Part shown: positions 5,189 to 11,740 of the stretch, piece by piece
How positions within the stretch are numbered: the stretch's first letter is position 1
Layout of the letters: each line of letters opens with the position of its first letter
Source: Rickettsiaceae bacterium
GTDB taxonomy: Bacteria; Pseudomonadota; Alphaproteobacteria; Rickettsiales; Rickettsiaceae
Reading direction: 5' to 3'
NCBI GenBank assembly: GCA_017995275.1
Contig: JAGOJE010000011.1
Coordinates: 1 to 12,311 of the forward strand
Length of the DNA: 12,311 bases
Notes under the pieces: model-generated
The model's input: the letters and a program-made list of their open reading frames with translations, nothing else
Told to the model about the DNA's origin: nothing
Databases searched by the model: none
Made by a program: the position numbers and the translations under genes

Positions 5189-7302
5189 TAAAAAAGATAA
5201 TTTTACTCGCACTAGCATTACTTGCAGTGCTATATTACTCAAAAAATACCTGGAGGATAAAAATGAATAACAATGTTCCTATTGCTAAGGAAATTGAGCG
5301 CAAAGAGACAATCGGAAATTTTACCATTACTGATAATTATGCATGGCTCAGGGACAAGAACTGGCCTAATAAAGTTGATGATCCAGATGTAATTTCTTAT
5401 TTAAAAGAGGAAAATGAGTATGCTGAGGATTTTTTCTCAAAATATCATGATCTGCAAGAGCAAATTTTTGAGGAATTAAAAGGAAGGATAAAGCTTACAG
5501 ATCAAACCGCTCCAGTAATTAAAGATGATTACTATTATTACTCAAGAACTGAGGAATTCTCTAATTATTCTATAATTTGCAGAAAGTTTAAATCTATGGA
5601 TGCTGAAGAAGAGGTAATTCTTGATATAAACAAGCTTGCTAAAGGAAAGGATTTTACTAAAGTTTCTGGAGTTTTTGCATCTCCAGATCATTCAATGATA
5701 GCATATCCAGTAGATTTTTCTGGTGATGAGAAGTTCACCATCAGGTTACTTGATTTAAAAACCGGTGAATATCTGAAAGACGAAATAAAAGATACATGCG
5801 GTAATGTTGTTTGGAGTAAAGATGGGGCAGGGTTCTTTTACGTTCCAGTAGATGAAGATCTAAAACATACTAAGGTAAGATTTCATAAGCTAGGAGAAGA
5901 TGTTTCAAAAGATAAGTTGGTTTTTCACGAAACCGACATTTTATATAATGTTTCTATAGATAAATCAGGGAGTGAGGAATATTTAATTATAAGAATTTCA
6001 GGTCATGATAACAATGAATATAGATCCTTGAGTCTGAAGAATCTTTCTTCAGAGCCTACAGTTATATTGCCAAGAAAAGAAAAAATAGATTATTCTGTAG
6101 ATCATAGAGGAGAGTATTTCTACATCAGAATAAATGATACTAGTAGTAACTATCGAATGATTAGGTTAAATCTCTCTAACTGGAAAACAGAAGAATATCT
6201 ACAGGCGGATAAGGATAGATATTTATCTGATTTTGGAGTTACCAAAAGCTACTTGATACTAAATTACAAATATAAAGGTCTTGATGAAATAGTTGTGAGC
6301 TCTTTTAACAGTAACGAAAAAAAGAGTCTTTCCTTTTCTGACGAATCCTATACAGCAGAAGCTTTTTCGACAAACTTCCATATGGATGATATAAGGATTA
6401 ATTATTCTTCCCTTGCAAGGCCAAATACTCTTTATCAATATGACTTTGATACTTCAGCTTTAAAGACTCTAAAATTAGATGAAATACCCGGAGGATTTGA
6501 TTCTAGTGAATATCAAGTGAGAAGAATTTGGGCAGATAATAATGGTGTAAAGGTGCCAATAAGCCTTGTTTACAAGAAGTCTTTATTCAAAAAAGATGGC
6601 AGCAATCCATTGTATCTATATGGCTATGGCTCTTATGGAATAAGCATCCCCCCATCTTTTAGACGAAGTATTTTTTCCCTTGTTGATAGAGGGTTTGTAT
6701 TCGCAATTGCTCATATAAGAGGTGGAGATGATCTGGGTTATGACTGGTACGAGTCAGCCAAATTTCTCACCAAAAAAAGAACATTTGAAGATTTTATAGC
6801 TTGCGCAGAATATTTGATAGATGAAAAATACACATCAAAAGGTGAAATTGTAATAGCAGGTGGAAGTGCAGGGGGCCTACTTGTTGGAGCCTCTGTAAAT
6901 CAAAAACCAGAGCTTTTTAAAGCGGTAATAGCGCACTGCCCATTTGTGGATGTTCTGAGCACCATGCTTGATGATACTCTTCCATTAACGCCAGGAGAAT
7001 TTAAAGAATGGGGGAATCCAAAAGATCCAGAATATTTTGAATATATTAAATCCTATTCTCCATACGATAATGTAGAAGCAAAATCTTATCCTGCGTTTTT
7101 TGTTACAGCAGGAATATCCGACCCAAGAGTTGGATATTGGGAGCCGGCTAAATGGGTCGCAAAACTTCGTAAAATAAAAACTGACAATAATCTTATAATA
7201 TTAAAAACCAATATGGATAGCGGTCACCATGGTGCATCGGGAAGATTCGATTATTTGAAAGAAATTGCACAAGAGTATTTGTTTGTTATTACAAGATTCT
7301 AA
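5185..7302 (+). CDS. ptrB: Oligopeptidase B-type serine peptidase (S9A)
   Basis: A 705-codon frame for a prolyl-oligopeptidase-family enzyme that cuts short peptides after basic residues. Residues about 30-440 form the N-terminal and beta-propeller part (early motif DNYAWLRD). About 450-705 is the alpha/beta-hydrolase domain. The catalytic triad is Ser561 in AGGSAGG, Asp646 in TAGISDPRVGYWEPAKW and His681 in SGHHGASGR; the spacing (85 and 120) is that of enterobacterial oligopeptidase B. Two starts are possible. ATG 5185 overlaps the upstream stop and adds a basic plus hydrophobic leader, about residues 3-20 (IILLALALLAVLYY), like a membrane anchor. ATG 5263 has a perfect GGAGG 6 nt upstream and gives a 679-residue cytosolic protein close to the normal 680-690. 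I keep the longer frame but consider the shorter equally likely. Confidence 0.88.
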   Translation: MIKKIILLALALLAVLYYSKNTWRIKMNNNVPIAKEIERKETIGNFTITDNYAWLRDKNWPNKVDDPDVISYLKEENEYAEDFFSKYHDLQEQIFEELKGRIKLTDQTAPVIKDDYYYYSRTEEFSNYSIICRKFKSMDAEEEVILDINKLAKGKDFTKVSGVFASPDHSMIAYPVDFSGDEKFTIRLLDLKTGEYLKDEIKDTCGNVVWSKDGAGFFYVPVDEDLKHTKVRFHKLGEDVSKDKLVFHETDILYNVSIDKSGSEEYLIIRISGHDNNEYRSLSLKNLSSEPTVILPRKEKIDYSVDHRGEYFYIRINDTSSNYRMIRLNLSNWKTEEYLQADKDRYLSDFGVTKSYLILNYKYKGLDEIVVSSFNSNEKKSLSFSDESYTAEAFSTNFHMDDIRINYSSLARPNTLYQYDFDTSALKTLKLDEIPGGFDSSEYQVRRIWADNNGVKVPISLVYKKSLFKKDGSNPLYLYGYGSYGISIPPSFRRSIFSLVDRGFVFAIAHIRGGDDLGYDWYESAKFLTKKRTFEDFIACAEYLIDEKYTSKGEIVIAGGSAGGLLVGASVNQKPELFKAVIAHCPFVDVLSTMLDDTLPLTPGEFKEWGNPKDPEYFEYIKSYSPYDNVEAKSYPAFFVTAGISDPRVGYWEPAKWVAKLRKIKTDNNLIILKTNMDSGHHGASGRFDYLKEIAQEYLFVITRF
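5252..5256 (+). promoter_or_regulatory. Internal ribosome-binding site for an alternative ptrB start
   Basis: GGAGG ends 6 nt before ATG 5263, codon 27 of the long frame. ATG 5185 has no comparable site. It points either to 5263 as the true start or to two protein forms, one with and one without the hydrophobic leader. Confidence 0.5.
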
Positions 7303-7303
7303 G

Positions 7304-7428
7304 AGTTTCTCATGAAAAATGCCTATAAGTGCGTCGCTTAAGTAAGTTCTGCGCTGCTCACCTATTAGCATAGGCTCCGCTGCTTGACTTACAAGCTCCT
7401 ACTTCTAGCCTATTTTTAATGAGAAACT
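7304..7428. repeat. 125-bp imperfect palindrome directly after ptrB
   Basis: AGTTTCTCAT (7304-7313) is matched by its exact inverse ATGAGAAACT (7419-7428). Nested inside are AAAAAT/ATTTTT, GTAAGT/ACTTAC and CCTAT-TAGC-ATAGG at the centre. It begins 1 nt after the ptrB stop. It differs in sequence from the GTCATTCC family and may be a separate palindromic element or a 3'-end structure. Confidence 0.65.
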
Positions 7429-7433
7429 GTTTT

Positions 7434-7453
7434 ATGAAAAATGCCTATAAGTG
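7434..7453 (+). repeat. 20-bp direct repeat of 7312-7331
   Basis: Both copies read ATGAAAAATGCCTATAAGTG, 122 bp apart. One lies in the left arm of the 125-bp palindrome and the other just beyond its right end. The match continues imperfectly for a few bases (CGTCG against TGTTG). It may mark the junction of an insertion or a partial second element. Confidence 0.7.
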
Positions 7454-7497
7454 TGTTGTATGTATCTATTCGCGAGGGGGGCCTAAAAACCTCCAGT

Positions 7498-7637
7498 GTC
7501 ACCCCGGCCGCAGAGCCGGGGTCCAGGTTTAATAAACCAGTCCGAAGGACTCATTATTATAAAGAGCAACAAGTTGCTGGATTATAATGCTGGACCCCGG
7601 ATCACGACCCCGCTACGCTTGGTCTGTCCGGGGTGAC
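7498..7637. repeat. Palindromic repeat element, copy 2 (ptrB-vanX gap)
   Basis: About 140 bp with the same plan as the copies at 1804 and 11009. The left hairpin is ACCCCGGC/GCCGGGGT, the right one ACCCCGGA/TCCGGGGT, with ends GTCACC and GGTGAC. The AGTCC-GAA-GGACT mini-hairpin is present. It also carries an extra inner hairpin (AGCAAC-AA-GTTGCT inside ATTATAA/TTATAAT) that the other two lack. The stems use C:G pairs where the others have T:A, with changes on both arms that preserve pairing. Confidence 0.85.
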
Positions 7638-7648
7638 AGTGCGTTTAT

Positions 7649-7678
7649 GTCATTCCTGCCCTAGAGCAGAAATCCAAG
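7649..7678. repeat. Half element of the same palindromic family
   Basis: Starts GTCATTCCTGC, has the loop CCTAGA, and pairs CTGC with GCAG before AAATCCAAG. It is one left-half hairpin placed 11 nt after the full copy at 7498-7637. The same arrangement follows the copy in lpxB. Confidence 0.7.
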
Positions 7679-7700
7679 CAAAAAAGCGAATGTTGTGGAT

Positions 7701-7727
7701 TTGCTATATAATTAATAATTATAGCAA
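7701..7727. repeat. A+T-rich hairpin at the 3' end of ruvX-vanX
   Basis: TTGCTATA (7701-7708) is inverted as TATAGCAA (7720-7727), and the stop codon of the leftward gene lies in the right arm. No T-run follows on either strand, so it is only a weak terminator candidate. Confidence 0.35.
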
Positions 7728-8852
7728 CTTAAAGTCGAAATATTGGCCTTCGAATGGGTCATCTATTAATTCATAGTGCCACCATTCTTTTCTGTAAGGT
7801 CTAAAGCCATATTGCTCCATTTTTTTGCGTAAGAAGTTTCTCCAGGCTAGTTGCTCCTTTGTTATAAGGTCGCTATCGTGCCAAGATGCAAGGTCAAAAA
7901 AATCGAAGTGGCACCCCATATCAACCGACCCATCATCAATATTGGTAAAACTAAAACCATCAGAAAGCCCTCGCTGCTGCATTACAATAGGAGTCTGGCA
8001 CGGTCTTTCTATTATTGTAAGGTCTATTGTGCTTCCGCTACAATGACGAGACCGGCTGCTTATATAGCCAAGTTCAAATACCTTCGATTTATCTATCCTA
8101 GGATAATATAGCTCTTTCATTCCTTGATCTTCAAGATCAGATGCCCAGTTTGCAAAATGAGTCAATGCCCTTTTGGGTCTATATGCATCATAAATCAGAA
8201 GAGACATTCCTTCATTCCTTAACTCACTTTGCAGCGCAATGAGTTTTTCCGCTGCTTGATATGTCATTACAGCTTTGCTAGATGCGTATCCATCAACAGC
8301 TTTGCCAACAAAGTTATTATCACCTGCATATCTAATATCTTCTAAGATGCTTGGATCTAAATCTTTTAAATAGCAAAATCCTTCAGGGAGGGGGGGGGCT
8401 TTTTTGCAAAGTTTTATACTTTCTAAAACACTATCTAATATCAAGCTTGCAGCAATTTTATCATCAATTTTATCGCGAGTTTTCCTATTCATTCCAGCGG
8501 ATTTAAGTAGCGCAGTTGCAGCTTTAGATGTTAGACGTTCATCCTGCAAAAATATTGGTAAAGATAATGCATCATATATAGATTTAGCAAAATTGTGCAC
8601 TAGGTGAGCGCTATCTGCCGCTGATCCATCCATATTCATAGGTATGCCTATAACTATACCACATGGCTTATATCTTTGAACTATTGGCAAAAGCTCATTA
8701 CTTTCTGAAGAAATTACAGCTATAGGAATGGACATCGTAAGCTGCGGAGTTGAAACTGCAACGCCAAGTTTCTTAGTGCCAAAATCTAGCGCTAAAATTG
8801 GGGAATTATCCTTAAGGAGATTATAAAATTCTTGTATATCAGATGTTATCAT
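7719..8852 (-). CDS. Fused RuvX/YqgF nuclease-like and VanX/DdpX D-Ala-D-Ala dipeptidase
   Basis: A 377-residue frame holding two complete, unrelated domains. Residues about 17-148 are RuvX/YqgF (RNase H fold, implicated in Holliday-junction resolution or rRNA processing): Asp23 in ALDFGTKKLGVAV, GIPMNMDGSAAD, DERLTSKAA (104-112) and the Asp in IDDKIAASLIL. Residues about 155-377 are an M15D zinc dipeptidase that cleaves D-Ala-D-Ala: Arg225 in YDAYRP, ligands His270 and Asp277 in SRHCSGSTIDLT, Glu356 and His359 in EWWHYEL. All key residues of both are present. The join reads KKAPPLPEGF and is encoded across a run of nine C. No signal peptide precedes the dipeptidase, so it would act in the cytoplasm. 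No alternative start with a ribosome-binding site exists for the second domain. One C more or less would end the first domain at once, so a sequencing error or phase variation is possible. Confidence 0.85.
   Translation of the reverse strand: MITSDIQEFYNLLKDNSPILALDFGTKKLGVAVSTPQLTMSIPIAVISSESNELLPIVQRYKPCGIVIGIPMNMDGSAADSAHLVHNFAKSIYDALSLPIFLQDERLTSKAATALLKSAGMNRKTRDKIDDKIAASLILDSVLESIKLCKKAPPLPEGFCYLKDLDPSILEDIRYAGDNNFVGKAVDGYASSKAVMTYQAAEKLIALQSELRNEGMSLLIYDAYRPKRALTHFANWASDLEDQGMKELYYPRIDKSKVFELGYISSRSRHCSGSTIDLTIIERPCQTPIVMQQRGLSDGFSFTNIDDGSVDMGCHFDFFDLASWHDSDLITKEQLAWRNFLRKKMEQYGFRPYRKEWWHYELIDDPFEGQYFDFKLL
8390..8398 (-). repeat. Nine-C homopolymer at the RuvX-VanX junction
   Basis: In gene orientation the sequence is six A, one G, nine C, T, CCC, TGA. 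With ten C the RuvX frame would stop at that TGA (156 residues). With eight C it would stop about ten codons on (161 residues). Only nine C (or nine plus or minus three) joins the domains. Such a C run is striking in an A+T-rich genome and is prone to slippage. Confidence 0.85.
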
Positions 8853-8883
8853 GGTACTAATGCAGTGTTTATTGACCTGGTAG

Positions 8884-8912
8884 ATTATATGTTAAAGATA
8901 CCACCCGTGCAA
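8884..8912 (-). promoter_or_regulatory. Candidate promoter of ruvX-vanX, inside the start of the eptA-like gene
   Basis: On the minus strand TTGCAC (8912-8907) is followed after 17 nt by a perfect TATAAT (8889-8884). The expected transcript starts near 8877, about 25 nt before ATG 8852. The -10 box abuts the ATG of the divergent gene, so the two genes may interfere. Confidence 0.45.
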
Positions 8913-10436
8913 GCTTTTCGGACTCCTGCAATAGCCGCTTTTATCTATGGTGTGTTGTTTAATGCTCCTATCATATTGCTGCGTTTTTCATATTTTAAAG
9001 CTGATATTTTTGCTGGAATCCTAGAAGTTACTAAGGAATTTGCTTATATATATCTCTCAAATTTTATATTATTTTACGGTCTTTCTGTAACTAGATTTAC
9101 TTTTTTTGCTGGCTCTTTGTTTTTATTCATAACAGGAGCTATGGCAAGTTACTCTGTATTTTTCTTTAAATTATTCCCCACAAAACAGGTTATAAGAGCT
9201 TTGTTTGAAAATGAAATTTCTGAAAGTTCTGAGCTTATGAGCATAAAGCTGATATTATGGGTGCTTTTATCTATCGCTATATCGATATGGATTTTGCTTC
9301 GAGATAAAACAATCCATTCGTCTAAAGTAAGGATTTTGCCTTTGATAATGTTGGCGATTTTTTCTTATAATATAGCTCATCCTAAATATAAAATTCTTAC
9401 TTTATATTTCCCTATGCAATATTTAAACAACAGCTATCGTTATATGGATGAGAAGCTCCATAAACGTTATAAAAGAGACATATCCGAAGGAGTAGAGCTA
9501 ATTTCTGCTGGGGAGGGCGATATAGTTGGTGTTCTTGTGATTGGCGAATCTGCCAGGTACGACCATTTTTCTATAAATGGATATAAAAGGAAGACTACCC
9601 CTTTAATTTCTAAAATATCTAATCTTCATTCTTTTAAAGCGAGGTCTGACGCTACTGTTACATATCTTTCTGTACCATATATGCTAACGAATGTTGCAAA
9701 AGAAAATATTGACGAGGCGATATATAGCACAACTTTTCTTTCAATACTTACAAAAGCTTCTATTGACACAAGTTGGATTGGTACTCAAAATTTAATGAAA
9801 TATATCCAAAATTATACCGACAGTAATATATATGATGAAGTAGCTATGACTATAATCCCAGGTGGGTCTGCTCTTTTCAAAATGAATGATTACGATGAAG
9901 TTATACTACCCTATCTGGATAACATTTTGCAGCGTAAAGGTAAGAAATTTATAGTGCTTCATACATCTGGTAGTCATTGGAATTATTCTATGAGATATCC
10001 TGAAAGTTATACGAAGTTTTCTCCCGCATGTAAGCGCGATGGAATGGTAAAAATCGACTTCAAAAGCTGTAGTCATGAGGAACTGGTAAATTCTTATGAC
10101 AATAGCATAGTTTATACTGATTATATATTGGATCAGATAATATCTCGGCTGAAAGATAAAAAAGCATTTCTGATCTATGTGTCAGATCATGCTGAATCTC
10201 TTGGGGAAGAAGGAAGATATGGTCATGCTGGGAACTTACATTCAGAACAAACATCTATTCCTTTTATTTTTTGGTCATCAGATAAATTTACTCACCATCA
10301 TACATCCTTAAACAAAGTTCTAAAAAGTAAAAAGTATGTGGAGCTTGATCATCGTTATATATTCAACTCATGTCTTGGATGTATGGGGATCAAATCTTCA
10401 ATAATAGATAAGGGGCATAATTTATGCAGCCAGTAG
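8889..10436 (+). CDS. EptA-like phosphoethanolamine transferase
   Basis: A 515-residue inner-membrane enzyme of the EptA/YhjW family, which moves phosphoethanolamine from phosphatidylethanolamine to lipid A or a related glycan. Five hydrophobic helices (about 13-32, 51-66, 70-92, 119-137 and 148-163) precede a periplasmic sulfatase-fold domain. Metal and nucleophile residues are visible: Glu220 in VIGESARYD, Thr256 in SDATVTYLSVP, and Asp433-His434 in YVSDHAESLGE. VNSYDNSIVYTDY is also typical. Of the usual disulfide cysteines only the pair 381/394 remains; those flanking the catalytic Thr (normally SCGTAT and VPCM) are Asp and Tyr. The frame is open upstream to a TTG at 8832, but ATG 8889 matches the family N-terminus; no clear ribosome-binding site is seen. 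It overlaps lpxB by 13 nt, which suggests a lipid A role. Confidence 0.83.
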   Translation: MLKIPPVQAFRTPAIAAFIYGVLFNAPIILLRFSYFKADIFAGILEVTKEFAYIYLSNFILFYGLSVTRFTFFAGSLFLFITGAMASYSVFFFKLFPTKQVIRALFENEISESSELMSIKLILWVLLSIAISIWILLRDKTIHSSKVRILPLIMLAIFSYNIAHPKYKILTLYFPMQYLNNSYRYMDEKLHKRYKRDISEGVELISAGEGDIVGVLVIGESARYDHFSINGYKRKTTPLISKISNLHSFKARSDATVTYLSVPYMLTNVAKENIDEAIYSTTFLSILTKASIDTSWIGTQNLMKYIQNYTDSNIYDEVAMTIIPGGSALFKMNDYDEVILPYLDNILQRKGKKFIVLHTSGSHWNYSMRYPESYTKFSPACKRDGMVKIDFKSCSHEELVNSYDNSIVYTDYILDQIISRLKDKKAFLIYVSDHAESLGEEGRYGHAGNLHSEQTSIPFIFWSSDKFTHHHTSLNKVLKSKKYVELDHRYIFNSCLGCMGIKSSIIDKGHNLCSQ

Positions 10437-11740
10437 ATTCCGCATATATAATAGCTGGAGAGCAGTCCGGAGATATGATCGGGTCTAGTATAATGACTCA
10501 AATAAAGTTGATTAATCCTAAAATAAAATTCTTTGGCCTTGGTGGCGTGGCTATGGAAAATGCTGGCCTTAGAAGCATTTTTCCTATGAATTATATCAGT
10601 TTGATGGGAATATTTGAGATTCTGCCTCATATATTCCATATTAGAAAACTGATAAGGCAAACTGTAGATGATATAAAGTCCCAAAAGCCAGATGTTGTAG
10701 TGACAATAGATTCCCCTGGATTTTGTTACAGAGTTGCTAAAATTTTGCGTGAGGAATGGCCAGAAGTGCGTCTGATTCATGTGGTGGCACCAAGTGTTTG
10801 GGTTTATAAGCCAGGCAGGGCAAAGAAATTTGCTGAGGTTTACGACCATTTATTAACGCTTCTTCCATTTGAGCCTCCTTATTTTCAAAAAGAAGGGTTA
10901 GATTCCACTTTTATAGGGCATCCAGTATTTGAACAGGAGTTTTTGGATCATTCCAGCGACTTATCAAGCAGGAGCCTTGGTATAAATAAAGAGGCAGAAA
11001 GTGCCCTTGTCATTCCGGCCCTAGAGCCGGAATCCAGGTCCCAAAAAGAGCCTCAAAGCGGCGCATCATCATGCTGGATCCCGGATCACGACAACGCTGC
11101 GCCTGGTCTGTCCGGGATGACGTGTTCTCTTTGTCATTCAGGCGGCGGCACAAATCCAAGCGAAGAAAAAGTTATTTTAGTAACTCCAGGCAGCAGGGGA
11201 GGCGAAATAAAAAGACATATGCCCATATTTGTGGAGGCATTAAACAAACTAGCAAAAACCAAAGAATTCATTGCTTGTTTCTTGGTTCCTAACGAAGTTT
11301 GTGGATTGCTGGATGAATATTTGCTAAAAGCTGATTTCAAATACATAAGAGCAGATTCAAAAGACAAACTGAAATTTTATGCTTCTGCTGATCTTGCCCT
11401 TGCAAAATCCGGCACGAATACCCTGGAAATAGCGGCTTCTGGAACACCGATGATAGTGGCTTACAAGCTCAATTTCTTAACCAGCCTAATAATAAAACTT
11501 ACAGCAAAAGTAAAATATGCCTCTCTAGTAAATATCATTGCGGGGAGTGAGATTCTGCCTGAATTTTTAATGTCCCGCTGCAATGTGGATGCTTTATCCA
11601 ATGCTTTGTCTAATATGATGGATAATCCTGAAATAGGCAAAAAGCAAGTGAGGGAAGCGAAAAAAGTTCTAAAAACCATGGGACTTGGAGCTAAAAACAC
11701 TCCATCCTTGCTAGCTGCAAATGTAATAATGGGTGAATAA
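10424..11740 (+). CDS. lpxB: Lipid A disaccharide synthase with in-frame palindromic insertion
   Basis: A 438-residue GT19-family glycosyltransferase that joins UDP-diacylglucosamine and lipid X into the lipid A disaccharide at the inner face of the membrane. Motifs: AGEQSGDMIG (11-20), Asp96 in TIDSPGF, the VVAPSVWVYKPGRAKK region (120-135), TPGSRGGEIKRH with Arg258, and SGTNTLEIAASGTPM with Glu335. Between LGINKEAES and SEEKVILV, about residues 194-246 are encoded by a palindromic element plus a half element. Removing them leaves about 385 residues, the usual length (E. coli 382). The insert lies in the linker just before the C-terminal nucleotide-binding domain and keeps the frame, so the enzyme may still work. 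ATG 10424 has AAGGGG 8 nt upstream. folC starts immediately after the stop. Confidence 0.93.
   Translation: MQPVDSAYIIAGEQSGDMIGSSIMTQIKLINPKIKFFGLGGVAMENAGLRSIFPMNYISLMGIFEILPHIFHIRKLIRQTVDDIKSQKPDVVVTIDSPGFCYRVAKILREEWPEVRLIHVVAPSVWVYKPGRAKKFAEVYDHLLTLLPFEPPYFQKEGLDSTFIGHPVFEQEFLDHSSDLSSRSLGINKEAESALVIPALEPESRSQKEPQSGASSCWIPDHDNAAPGLSGMTCSLCHSGGGTNPSEEKVILVTPGSRGGEIKRHMPIFVEALNKLAKTKEFIACFLVPNEVCGLLDEYLLKADFKYIRADSKDKLKFYASADLALAKSGTNTLEIAASGTPMIVAYKLNFLTSLIIKLTAKVKYASLVNIIAGSEILPEFLMSRCNVDALSNALSNMMDNPEIGKKQVREAKKVLKTMGLGAKNTPSLLAANVIMGE
11009..11121. repeat. Palindromic repeat element, copy 3, inside lpxB
   Basis: About 113 bp from GTCATT to GATGAC. The left hairpin is ATTCCGGC/GCCGGAAT with loop CCTAGA (perfect 8-bp stem); the right one is ATCCCGGA/TCCGGGAT. 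The right half is closest to copy 2 (both have GGTCTGTCCGGG). It is translated in lpxB as VIPALEPES ... CWIPDHDN ... GLSGMT, a different frame from that read through copy 1. The AGTCC-GAA-GGACT mini-hairpin is absent. Confidence 0.9.
11133..11160. repeat. Half palindromic element inside lpxB
   Basis: Starts GTCATTC and ends AAATCCAAG, 11 nt after copy 3. It is the degenerate counterpart of the half element at 7649-7678 and is part of the translated insertion (CHSGGGTNPS). Confidence 0.65.

Larger units (their letters stand above)
7303..7718. other. Repeat-rich gap between converging ptrB and ruvX-vanX
   Basis: These 416 nt contain no convincing gene. They are nearly filled by a 125-bp imperfect palindrome, a 20-bp direct repeat, a full palindromic element, a half element of the same family and a small A+T hairpin at the 3' end of the converging gene. 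No clear T-tailed terminator is seen for either gene; the palindromes may serve as 3' end structures. Confidence 0.7.

Noticed and set aside
7701..7727. Rho-independent terminator for ptrB or ruvX-vanX
   Set aside because: The hairpin is A+T-rich and has no T-run on either strand; kept only as a weak hairpin.
7825..8111. Overlapping plus-strand ORFs of 73 and 86 codons over the dipeptidase domain
   Set aside because: They are antisense to a domain with all catalytic motifs conserved, have no ribosome-binding site support and no recognisable products.
10355..10849. Minus-strand ORF of 164 codons over the eptA-lpxB junction
   Set aside because: It lies antisense to two well-supported genes, has no recognisable family and no good ribosome-binding site. 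It is explained as a shadow of conserved codons on the other strand.
10424..11740. lpxB as a pseudogene disrupted by a repeat
   Set aside because: The insertion keeps the frame, both flanking domains retain their catalytic motifs, and the length without the insert is normal.
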